NCBI GenBank assembly: GCA_003427395.1
Contig: BFEA01000634.1
Location: 38,149-102,148 of the forward strand
Source: Chara braunii
Taxonomy: Eukaryota > Streptophyta > Charophyceae > Charales > Characeae
Length of the DNA stretch: 64,000 nucleotides
Direction: 5' to 3'
The translations under genes and the position numbers were made by a program. Positions 11,405 through 19,584 of this stretch are shown here, piece by piece. How positions within the stretch are numbered: position 1 is the stretch's first letter; the number at the start of each line of letters is the position of its first letter. Below the pieces are notes generated by a model. The model searched no databases. It saw only the letters and a program-made list of their open reading frames with translations, and was not told where the DNA came from.

Positions 11405-11628
11405 CTGATTGCTGAACCACCAGCTTGGACCTGATGTCAGAACTGGCAGCCCGGTCCTAATGTCAAAACCAGCAGCCCGGACCTAATGTCAGAACCAGCA
11501 ACCCGAACCTAATATCAGAACTGGCAGCCCGGACCTAGAGTCAGAACCGGCAGCTCGGACCTAGAGTCAGAACCGGCAGCCCGGACCTAGAGTCAGAACC
11601 GGCAGCCCCGACCTAGTGGCCAAACTCA
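11405..11628 (-). repeat. 26-bp tandem repeat upstream of gag, left copy (about seven units)
   Basis: Units of 26 bp with the consensus AGCCCGGACCTAGAGTCAGA plus ACCGGC (plus strand) lie directly between leader ORF LI and gag. The left arm has about seven full units plus a partial one; the right arm (26906-27105) has six. Possible roles are a promoter, an RNA element or an internal translation-entry region for gag; none is shown. Confidence 0.85.
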
Positions 11629-11832
11629 ATCATTCATCTCCGACCGCTCTCAGAATCACAGAAAGTCTCCCGGTGTCGTCTCATATGTCATGCTCACCCT
11701 CGATGCCTAAATACCCGAATCAAAATATAGTTTTCCTTTTCCCTCTCCTATGCAACGCACGCCTTTCCTTATCTCTAGTACTCTTGTCTCTGGTATCCTT
11801 ACCCTCCTACAAATCCCTGTCGCGACCCTCAT
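11628..11832 (-). pseudogene. Leader ORF LI, left copy (broken)
   Basis: Homologue of the open 67-codon ORF at 26697-26900. It starts MRVATGICRRVRI and continues through a glycine/glutamate-rich stretch, then loses frame. It is the last small ORF before the 26-bp repeats and gag. I do not recognise it. Confidence 0.45.
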
Positions 11833-11942
11833 CAACTCTCCTGGTGCACAAGAACGCTAACTCTCTCGTAGGTCGACTGATGTCCTCTTGCGCTAGATCA
11901 CTCAACCCTCGATGTGAGACGTGAGCTCGTGCGAGCGGGTAA

Positions 11943-12906
11943 TCACCCCTTACGGCCATCAAACTTAAAGTATCGAAGCGCTAAGCCAACCACTGCCTCA
12001 TTGCTCCTCCCTCGAACCACCTGACGCGGTACAGGAGGTATGGGCAACCCCTGGAAGAGCGCAATCTGGGTATCCCATATTACCTCCTTACCTAGTGCGT
12101 GGAACTTATCCCACTCACTCTCAACCACTTCTTCCGCACGCTCCCAGCACCGGCCGTAAATCAAATCCCTCTCTCGCTCTGCTGAGGGGTAAATCCTAAC
12201 ATCGTACACCTCAACGGCTAGGAACCGAACAGTAATAATGTAAAGGCGTATCAGTTCCCAGCCTCTGTCCACTAATTCATATGTCATTACTTCGCACGGA
12301 ATCACCTCTCTTCGCCCCAATGAACTCAACCGCTTGCAGACTCTCGCTAAATCCTCGTCCGAAGGTATGTTGCCCGCAAGAAATCTCTCTTTCCTAGCGT
12401 TTAATTCTCGCTCAGAAATGGTCTTTGCTTCTCACATTCCTATAACCTACTCTACACACTCCATGTCTATCAACGCTAAAGCTACCAGAATCCTTTCTGC
12501 GGATTCCTCCAAAAGCTCGTGGAACGTCCCAAGGAAACTCACTCTCGTACTGGTCGTATGCTTTGTAAATTCTTAAAACAGCACTCTCTGTTATGACCCC
12601 AGCAAAGTCTCCAGACACATCAGCGTCACTCTTCAAAAATCTCTCTGCCTTCGCGGGAGTCTCGCGCCACGCTCTGCTCAATGTCGCTCCATCGAAGGGG
12701 AATAGGTGCAAGAAATAACGAATTGATCGCGCATCTCCTTCCCCCACCCAGAGTCCAGTTGCCCTCGCCTTTTGAACGGCTTCTCTACTGCTCTCCGCCT
12801 CCTCGATCACGGTGAGCTTCTCTAGTTGCTCCAACTGTATTCTAACACAAGCGGTTGACCCTTCCAACTTTCCTATAACTCGCATAGAACACCTTTCGGT
12901 GCTCAT
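11943..12906 (-). pseudogene. Leader ORF LH, left copy (frameshifted)
   Basis: The N-terminal half is open (164 codons, MSTERCSMRVIGKLEG...ETPAKAERFLKS...VITESAVLRIYKAYDQY). The C-terminal half is open in another frame (LGRREVIPCEVMTYELV...FLAVEVYDVRIYPSAERERDLIYGRCW) to a stop at 11943. The right arm holds 43 extra bases at the junction and keeps one frame, so the left arm probably suffered a 43-bp deletion. The DLIYxxCW motif is shared with leader ORF LD. The start lies 9 nt after the LG stop. Confidence 0.6.
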
Positions 12907-12915
12907 TCTCCCTTC

Positions 12916-13259
12916 TCATCCCTCGTCACTCTCAGCGATATCTTTCTTCTCTCCTGACGTTGCAGTCTCTATCAACTCCTCTTTCCTTCCTGTCGACTCA
13001 AGAGATCCTTTGTCTCCTTGACCTCTCCTCTTGACACTCTCTAGAAATTCTAACCTCCACATCTAAGGAAATCTTTGTCCTTTATAAAAAGTCTTTTCAG
13101 GGCCTTCGTCGCACCTTCTATTTTGCGCAGCTCACTCTTTTCCTTGTTAGGCCCGCAGTCCTGAATCTTGAGTCTGACTTCCTTGACGAGCTAAACGATC
13201 CGTTTAACAATACGCTCCTCTATTCTCTTCTCTCTTCCTTCTAGATCTTCATCTTCCAT
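12916..13259 (-). pseudogene. Leader ORF LG, left copy (coiled coil, broken)
   Basis: Starts MEDEDLEGREKRIEER and runs through a K/E-rich helical segment with one in-frame TAG (KRIV*LVKEV) and a second break near FIKDKD, ending ...TATSGEKKD...ESDEG at a TGA (12916-12918). Nine bases later LH begins. The composition predicts a coiled coil. Function unknown. Confidence 0.5.
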
Positions 13260-13291
13260 AATCCATCATTTTTCTCATCATGAGCTTCCTA

Positions 13292-13721
13292 TCACATATT
13301 ACTCCTAGCTTCCGAGGGTGTCTCGTCCCGAATTATCTCCAAGCGCACTCTTCCTTTAACGCATACGATCACCTCATATACTACCCAACTCCGCGTCGTC
13401 AATTCCCTCAAGGCATCGGGTCTCTGCTCTCGTATGACGTCTTCTGCAAGTTCTTTGAACTCTCTATCTGACAGTTCTACTTCTATGCTCGCCTTCAAGA
13501 GAATCTGCAGGGTCTCGATGTCACACGCTAGCTGCCTAGAGACAACCCGAGCATAGGGGACGTCGCCGAGGAGAGTGACTCCTCGTCTCAATTTCATGAG
13601 TGGCTACTCGAGGGTTCCTCTCACTCACGCTCCTCCAAGAGTCGGATCCCCTGCGGTCCCACCAGAGTGAATACGTGGCCCGAGCTCTATACCTATACAG
13701 TTGCTGCTCGTGCTCGGTCAT
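13292..13721 (-). pseudogene. Leader ORF LF, left copy (frameshifted)
   Basis: Homologue of the open right-arm LF (24761-25192). The N-terminal segment (MTEHEQQLYRYRARATYSLWW...) and the C-terminal domain (YARVVSRQL...VVYEVIVCVKGRVRLEIIRDE...EARSNM) are in different frames. The start is 10 nt after the LE stop, as on the right. Confidence 0.6.
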
Positions 13722-13731
13722 GACAGGGTAA

Positions 13732-14001
13732 TCATACTCTACTCCTAGCTTCTGCTACCATCTCATCGAAGAACAACTCGGCGCGTAGGTACCCTGCTGA
13801 CCACACCGTTACTTCATACGTTATCTTGGTCTGAAAGGTAACACATTCGAGAACTCATGGTCTATATTCTCGGATAAATTCCCTGGCTTGTAGGAAACTC
13901 TCCTGCTTTGTTAGGTTGTCGTCTATGTGAGCTCTAAGTAGGACTGTAATCGTGAAGCCCTCGTTTACTAATTGCCTGCTCACATTAATCCCTGCAGTCA
14001 T
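13732..14001 (-). pseudogene. Leader ORF LE, left copy
   Basis: Same product as right-arm LE (24481-24750), including the in-frame TGA after REYRP. Its ATG overlaps the stop of LD (ATGA; stop 13998-14000, start 14001). It shares an 81-residue ungapped alignment with the C-terminal domain of LF. Confidence 0.55.
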
Positions 14002-14395
14002 AAGTCCTGGCATCCCTTCTGGTCGCTAAGCACAAACAAGTTTCTCAAGTCTTCCAGTCCGACGTACTTGTCTTCTGCGCGCCTTCGACAATAGTTTATT
14101 AGATCTGCAGGTCTTAACCAATCCACCCAGCAGGTAGCGTAGAATAAGTCTTTCCACGTTTTCTTATCAGGAGGTCCCCAGTTTACGTAGACTGAGTAGT
14201 ACGCATCTCGGAATCAAGGTTCTAGTCCCAGCAAAAGCGTATGCAGAGCGTGGTCGACTGCTGTCCTCAAACGGCCCACCCTTTCGTAAGTTTGTTCTAT
14301 AACAAACTCAGGTAATACCATCCGCCAGCTCCCTATCGGATGGTAAATCTGTGGGGGAGGGCCGACCACGATCCGCGTGGTAAAAACCCTACCTC
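13998..14395 (-). pseudogene. Leader ORF LD, left copy
   Basis: Degenerate frame with a strand-like start (GRVFTTRIVVGPP), a helix (EQTYERVGRLRTAVDHALHTL), an in-frame stop, then YYSVYVNWGPPDKKTWKDL, ATCWVDWLRPADLINYC and QKGCQDL ending at the ATGA overlap with LE. The left arm keeps about 389 bp at the LC/LD junction that are deleted on the right. Function unknown. Confidence 0.5.
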
Positions 14396-14592
14396 TAGCA
14401 GTGCGTATCGGTCCTCACCTCACTATCGCCTCGGCGAAGACCTCTTATTTCCACCAAACCCTGCTCCCGCCTACAAGCGTTAGTCCTATCTCTATATCTC
14501 ACGCCTCATCAAACACAAGATGTCATATACCTTTCACTTGTCGGGGGAATCCCTGATCTTCTGTAATCACTGTCCACAAGAAAACTCAATTC

Positions 14593-15075
14593 CTACCAAG
14601 TTTCATAATGCTCAATTGGCACCCACGCTCCTTCCTCTAAGCGCACCGGAAGTGGCACATCGTACCCCAGCGCCGCCTCTCTTAGCCCTATCAAATCTCT
14701 CAATCTGCGAGACTCTGATCCTCGTGTCCACATATACGTCAACCACACATCCCAATCGCTACTCATCACCACACGCCACTCGTTCCGTACCACTCTAATC
14801 CTTTTTGACGCACTCTTTCTTACGACACCACTGCCTTCTCAGACAACTCTACGACTCAGGCTCAAAATAGTCGAGTAAGTGTTGTGCACTCTCTCGTCAG
14901 CTCCATGGAAGTAGAAGGTAAACTCGACGTATCTCTGGCATCTCCGTATCTCCATGACATGCTCAGTCATGAGTCTGATCCGACGCGCAACATTGTCCAT
15001 CGCCTCTTCTTTCCAACCCCCTATCCTATCTCGTCGCAAGGAAAGAGTCACTCTCAGTATGTCTCTCCCTGCCAT
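14593..15075 (-). pseudogene. Leader ORF LC with in-frame second half, left copy
   Basis: The first 78 codons (MAGRDILRVTLSLRRDRIGG...RYVEFTFYFHGADERVHNTY) end in a TGA at 14839. The same frame resumes as EGSGVVRKSASKRIRVV...DWDVWLTYMWTRGSESRR...YDVPLPVRLEEG to 14593. The TGA is present in both arms. LC may be one gene of about 160 codons with a shared nonsense mutation, or two small ORFs. It shows the same strand-helix-strand pattern as LE/LF. Confidence 0.5.
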
Positions 15076-15186
15076 CTCTATCAGTGCTTACTGCCACTCC
15101 CGTCTTATCTAAAGTTTTCTCCCTATGTTTACGAACATACACTCCACCACTCTCCTCTCTAGGCTACGCCCGGATATGCCCTTCCT

Positions 15187-16289
15187 CTAGTCGTCTCGCG
15201 CATCCAGCATATCCTCATCCTCATCCCCTCGTCCCCAAGGGATATCCTCCTGTCCCTCGGCCTGTAGGATATGTCCCCAGCCGTCCTCCTGCGGCGCTAC
15301 CTCTCCTACTGGCTCCTGGCGATCCCCTACCACCCGGTCTCCCCAGCCCTGGTCCTGCTCTCCCCAAGGCTCTATCTCACCTACAGTCTCCCACTCTCTA
15401 TCCTCAGCTTACCACCCAAGATCCTCTCCCTCTGGGTGTACCTGCTGATAGTGCGCCTCTATCTCCCAGGACGAAATAAGGGGAGGAGGCCTGTCCTCGC
15501 GCGTCTCACTCTGTAATGCGCCTAGGCCCTCCAGATAGTCGACCGGTCTCTGAGCCTCTCTCTCTAGCGCTAGCCAGAACCCCAAAGGCTGATACGGGTA
15601 GGAGGAGTCCTGCTCTCCTGAAGGTGCCAAGGCCCGTATAAACTCTACAAGTTGGATACCTCTCTCGCCTATGAACAGTCCTCCAACTAACTGAGCGTAT
15701 GAGATCCAATCTCGATCTGCCAATCCCCTCCTCAGTCGGTCTAACTCGCGGCTAGCTCAATAGGTGTCGACAATGTGAGCCAGCCCCCAAAGCTCCTTCA
15801 CTACGAACAAGGGAAGTCTCACTCGCAAACTCACCGAGGGAAAAACAAAAGCCCCTCCTCTCTGGAGCGTCGCCCTCGCCTCCCTAATCGGACCGTGAAA
15901 ATCCTCACTAGCTGCGTGGACGCTATCTATCAATCAAGATAGAATCTCTCCTGCCTCCTGCTCACACCGCCAAACCCGTGCACTAATCCCTCAAAATAGA
16001 CAGTAGCACTCACCGCGCGAGAGTAATAGAGATGTCATACAGCCTCAATACTCATCGTCCCTGGCGCTCGCGAGCGCTGGGCATCCCGCAGATATGCCTC
16101 TATCGCATACGCCCACATGTGCACGTCCTGCCCCAACCGTATCGATTTCCAGGCCGAATGGAGTCCAGGCTCTGCGACACTCCTGGCCGGTAAATCGAAC
16201 TCTAGTACATCTGGCTCCACCGTCTCAGGAGGCCTAGGCCATCTGGCACTGCCGATCTCGAGCTCCACTCTACCAGCCTGCTCTACCAT
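15187..16289 (-). pseudogene. Leader ORF LB, left copy
   Basis: Begins with ATG (MVEQAGRVELEIGSARW), then PPETVEPDVLEFDLPAR, RLGQ, a helical middle and LPLFVVKELWGLAHIVDTY, GERGIQLVEFIRAL and an acidic, Trp-rich tail (DEDEDMLDARDD) to the TAG at 15187. Stops interrupt it (for example GGTAA after GEDLGW, where the right arm has Tyr). It is paralogous to LA: both carry PPE-...-DL-...-PAR, RLGQ, F-V-E-...-G, IQL-E-IR and an acidic C-terminus. No known family is recognised. Confidence 0.55.
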
Positions 16290-16372
16290 CGAACCGTGGA
16301 GGTCTCTGTCTTGCTCTCCTCCAAGCTTATCACCTCTAACCTAACTCGCCCTCTCCTGTCGCAGGGCTCCGC

Positions 16373-17357
16373 CTAGGCCCTAATCGGAACTCCTATGCGT
16401 GGGAAATGCGCGTCCACCATGTCGTCCTCCTCCTCGTCGTCGGTCTCACTCTCTGAATCGACCCAGTCCGCCTCCCAGGCCTCCTCGTCGCCGAACTGGT
16501 CCTCGATGCGATATGGAGTCTGGCCTATAGCCTCATAATACTGCTCTAACTGGTAGCTGTATATCAGAGGGTGGCCAACGTCGCTTCTCCAGCTACCCCA
16601 GTCGTCGGTGAAGAGTCTCCTGATACAAATGACGTACTCTGGGCCTGCTCGGAGCTCCCGATCCAACCAATCTCAGATGCGCTGTGGCTGAGGCCACTCG
16701 TCGCCTATCGAACGGATCAGCTCTATAAGCTGGATCCTCTCGTCTCCCCAACGGAGTCCTCTGATCGCAAGGGAGTAGTACAGATAGTCGAGCGCCTGTT
16801 ACCCTCTGGCAAGGACCTCCAAGTCTAGGTAAGCTAGGTATGCCTCTACTACCCCGCCTATGCCCCCGAAGATGGACTCTACCACGAATGCAGGTACCAC
16901 CGCCCTCAGACTCGTGACGCTGTACAGAAAGAACTGGTCTCGAGCTATCACAAGCTCGCCTGTGATATCGAGAGGAGGTCGGCTGTGGAATAACGTCAAT
17001 GGGCGTCGTCCGCTCGGAAGGCGGCCACCTCGTCTCGCAGATAGCGTAAGGCCCTGATGATGGCGTAGCTAGTGCCAGCAGTCACGAGGCTCAGGGCAGC
17101 GTCCTTGGCTGCGTCCGGTCCCAAATACAGATATCCTCTCACTAATCCACTCTCCTGACCCAACCTTGTCTCCCTATGTGTCCAAAGCCACTCGTCTGGG
17201 ACAGGACGACGGATCTCCACCCAAATTGGTCGTCACCGTAGTGATTGTCGCGCGCGGGAATTGTGAGCTTTACCAGATCCACCTCTATGAGCTCCGGAGG
17301 CTCTACGTTCCAAGCACAACTAACCTCGTAGACCTTAATCTGCGCTAACGGCCACAT
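16373..17357 (-). pseudogene. Leader ORF LA, left copy
   Basis: First ORF after the leader. It starts MWPLAQIKVYEVSCAWN, then has the PAR and RLGQ motifs, a frameshift, then LVIARDQFFLYSVTSLRAVV, PAFVVESIFGGIGGVVEAY, GDERIQLIELIR, a Tyr-rich stretch (HPLIYSYQLEQYYEAI) and an acidic tail (SESETDDEEEDD) ending at 16373. A TAA replaces the Tyr codon (ARGYQALDY) kept on the right. Paralogue of LB. Function unknown. Confidence 0.55.
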
Positions 17358-18815
17358 CCAACCGATGTACAGAGAGACGATTCTAAAGGGAGAAGGATAG
17401 AGAAGGTAAATGAAGGTAATGATAGACGACCGATTCTAGGAAAATTTCGGCAGCGCTTCGCCTCCCTTCGTTGGGACTCCCGATGATACGCTGCCGACCT
17501 GTATCCTGCCTAACCCTAAGGTATCTTAAAGGGTCGTACGACCAAAATCCGGTCCTAAACAGAGCAAACGGACCCTATAATCGAGTTCCCTCGATTACAA
17601 AGCGTGTGCTCTGTTCGAGGGAACTCTGCCCGTTGCTTCTCCGATCACCTTTCTGTAGTAAAGAAGCCCCTACCTAGCCAAAAAAGGGTCAAAAGATCCT
17701 GTACCCCTTTTTGGCTATTTTCTAAGCCATTTGTATATTTTAAAGGAATTTTAATAAATTTAAATTAATAAAAGCCCCTTTAAAGCTGAGAAAACCCACT
17801 GGCTCACCTCCTCCGATTAGGGGTATGCTAAGTGACCCATAGGGAGTAGCGCGACAAGTGCGTCTCTCTCCCCAACACGCCCCAACTATTTATTTTTAAT
17901 TTATATTATATAAATATCAAATAAATCGATTTAATTAGGAAAATTTCCCGTCGCTGGACCCAATCCCTAAAAGGGGTAAGGGAAACAAACTTGTATTTTC
18001 TTCTCTCCGATTCCCTATCCCATCCTTGTCTAGGGATTTTTTTTGTATTTTACTGAATTTAATTTACAAAAATTCTTTTTACGTAAGATATATTTCCTTT
18101 CTTATTTTCCACATATATATATATTCCTTATATATATCTCTATGCAAAACTGCTTGATTTAAGAAGCCCGTGACGAATTTTTACAAATTTTCGAAAATTT
18201 TGGCAGCACTTCGCTTCCCCCCGTTGGAATGAGGTTCGGCCGAAGACCTGAAAAATTGTCGCCGATGAGGTGTGTCAAAAAGGTTTAATTTCAGAAAACG
18301 AGATCTGGATTTTTAACTAATTTTTAAGTAATTTCCCTAATTATTTTGGAATTAATTCAGCAAAATACAAACATTTCTGGAAATTTCTGCAACATTTTCC
18401 CTCCCCCCCGTTAGGATGGGGTTTAGTGAAAAGTCTCTCGATCGACTGAAATCAAGATAAAAGTCAAACTCCCCTCCTAGGGGGGTTTTAATATTTATTG
18501 TTTATTATTAATGAATTTAATCAACAAAATTTTACTTCAAATAATTCACAAAAGGCTAAAATAAAACCCCCCTGTCCTTCACACAGTTGAACTGGTGATA
18601 TTATTCATTGGTTAAAGAGAAGAAAATTAAACAAGGTCAAATTTCTAAATATTTTAAATTTTTATGAATTTTTGATGTTTATTTTTATTTTTAATCATTT
18701 AATAAAACAAAAATTTTGAAATTTACCAATTTCAAATTGGTCGACAAAAATGTACACAAAATTATCCCGTCACTGATCGGGATGTAGGACTTGTACCAGT
18801 CCGGTAACGTGCTGC

Positions 18816-18881
18816 CCTTCCCTAACTTACGGTTAGGGTTTACCCTAAGTACGGTTTTCCCTAATCAGGGTTTAGGGTTTT
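18816..18881 (-). other. Plant telomere-like motifs in the leader, left copy
   Basis: The sense strand has AAACCCTAAACCCT followed by further CCCTAA/TTAGGG variants within 66 bp (mirror 20214-20279). CCCTAAA is the plant telomere unit and also the telobox found in plant promoters. Two perfect units are too few for a telomere. Confidence 0.6.
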
Positions 18882-19442
18882 TCGTGCGACCGTACGCACA
18901 CCTTGTCCGCACTTTTGAGGCCGGAAATTTTTCGTTGGTTGGTAGCTTGTCAAAGGTCGGATTTCTACGGATTACTTTCGTTGACTTTTCTTCCCTTTAA
19001 TTCTTACAAAAAAAAAAAAAAATCAAAATTCCTCTAAATATTTACCCCCCTTTTCCTATCTGTTGGGGGTCAGTGCCCGCCCAAACGATGACCGCTTTTC
19101 CCGACTAGGGTCTCAAAATGTCGGGAAAAATATAAGGATCAACTTTGGTTAGGGCGGTGTCCGCCAGATTTTGCTTCTATCTGCAGAAAAATAATAAAAC
19201 CCAAAATTTGTTATTTTTTAAATTAAAATTATAAAAATACAAAAAAATCAATATCTTGTTTTTCACCGTTAGAATCTTTCGAAAAACATATCAAAATGTT
19301 TGCCTCGCCGAGAGGATGAACTTTACTCCCGGCGAAGTTCGCGCGAAAACGCGCGGATCAGAAGATATGTAAAAAAAACAAAATTAGAAATTAATAAAAT
19401 TTTAGAAAAATCAACTAATCAAACTAATTAAGCTAACGACCA

Positions 19443-19460
19443 CCTGGCTAATCAGCCAGG
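19443..19460 (-). other. Hairpin just downstream of the primer-binding site, left copy
   Basis: Perfect 7-bp stem (CCTGGCT/AGCCAGG) with a 4-base loop, about 50 bases from the primer-binding site. Mirror at 19635-19652. The position resembles dimerisation or packaging stem-loops of retroviral leaders; the role is inferred. Confidence 0.6.
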
Positions 19461-19510
19461 GCACCCCCGTTTGATTGGGGAAGTCCGTGGTCTTGGGGGT
19501 GTTGTTCCCC

Positions 19511-19528
19511 TCCCCGGCAACGACGCCA
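19511..19528 (-). other. Primer-binding site (tRNA-Asp), left copy
   Basis: Minus-strand TGGCGTCGTTGCCGGGGA differs at one base from TGGCGCCGTTGCCGGGGA, the complement of the plant tRNA-Asp(GUC) 3' end including CCA. It would prime minus-strand cDNA synthesis. tRNA-Asp primers are known from some plant Ty3/gypsy lineages. Confidence 0.85.
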
Positions 19529-19530
19529 AT

Positions 19531-19564
19531 TAGTCAGGTGCCCCTCCCCGGGTTTCCTCACAAC
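19531..19564. other. Hinge: 34-bp LTR-end remnant shared by both copies
   Basis: On the plus strand the hinge holds the last about 27 bases of the LTR (CAGGTGCCCC...GGTTTCCTCA) followed by CAAC, then the right primer-binding site. The right side therefore keeps a natural LTR/primer-site junction. The left primer-binding site abuts the internal side of this fragment at TAGT. No full 5' LTR exists on either side. Confidence 0.85.
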
Positions 19565-19566
19565 AT

Positions 19567-19584
19567 TGGCGCCGTTGTCGGGGA
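19567..19584 (+). other. Primer-binding site (tRNA-Asp), right copy
   Basis: TGGCGCCGTTGTCGGGGA differs by one C-to-T change from the complement of the plant tRNA-Asp 3' end, at a different position from the left copy. The inferred ancestral site is therefore a perfect match. Confidence 0.85.

Larger units (their letters stand above)
17358..19510 (-). other. AT-rich untranslated leader of the left copy
   Basis: About 2.1 kb with no supported ORF between primer-binding site and LA. Contains three copies of a GC-rich motif (17439-17479, 18193-18234, 18377-18421), a telomere-like block (18816-18881), a TA-rich run at 18112-18138 and an A-run at 19009-19022. It is almost identical to the right leader and has no indels against it. 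Confidence 0.7.
653..19564 (-). mobile_element. Left copy of the main Ty3/gypsy element (5' end at the hinge)
   Basis: Read on the minus strand the copy has a 30-bp LTR remnant, a tRNA-Asp primer-binding site (19511-19528), AT-rich leader, leader ORF array (17357-11628), 26-bp repeats, gag (11361-9076), protease, RT, RNase H, integrase (9055-4810) and a 3' region ending in the LTR terminus at 653. At about 18.9 kb it is long for a Ty3/gypsy element, mainly because of the 8-kb leader. The domain order PR-RT-RH-IN identifies Ty3/gypsy. The 5' LTR is missing apart from the hinge, so the LTR length cannot be measured. Gag is open; pol is broken by stops and frameshifts. Confidence 0.9.

Noticed and set aside
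14884-15479. Plus-strand Pro/Leu/Tyr-rich ORFs over the leader array
   Set aside because: Antisense of leader ORFs LB and LC. The sense frames have paralogues and stop/start organisation, these do not.
18112-18138. TATATATA run as a promoter in the leader
   Set aside because: It is a simple-sequence run inside AT-rich DNA on the untranslated leader with no transcript evidence or positional logic.
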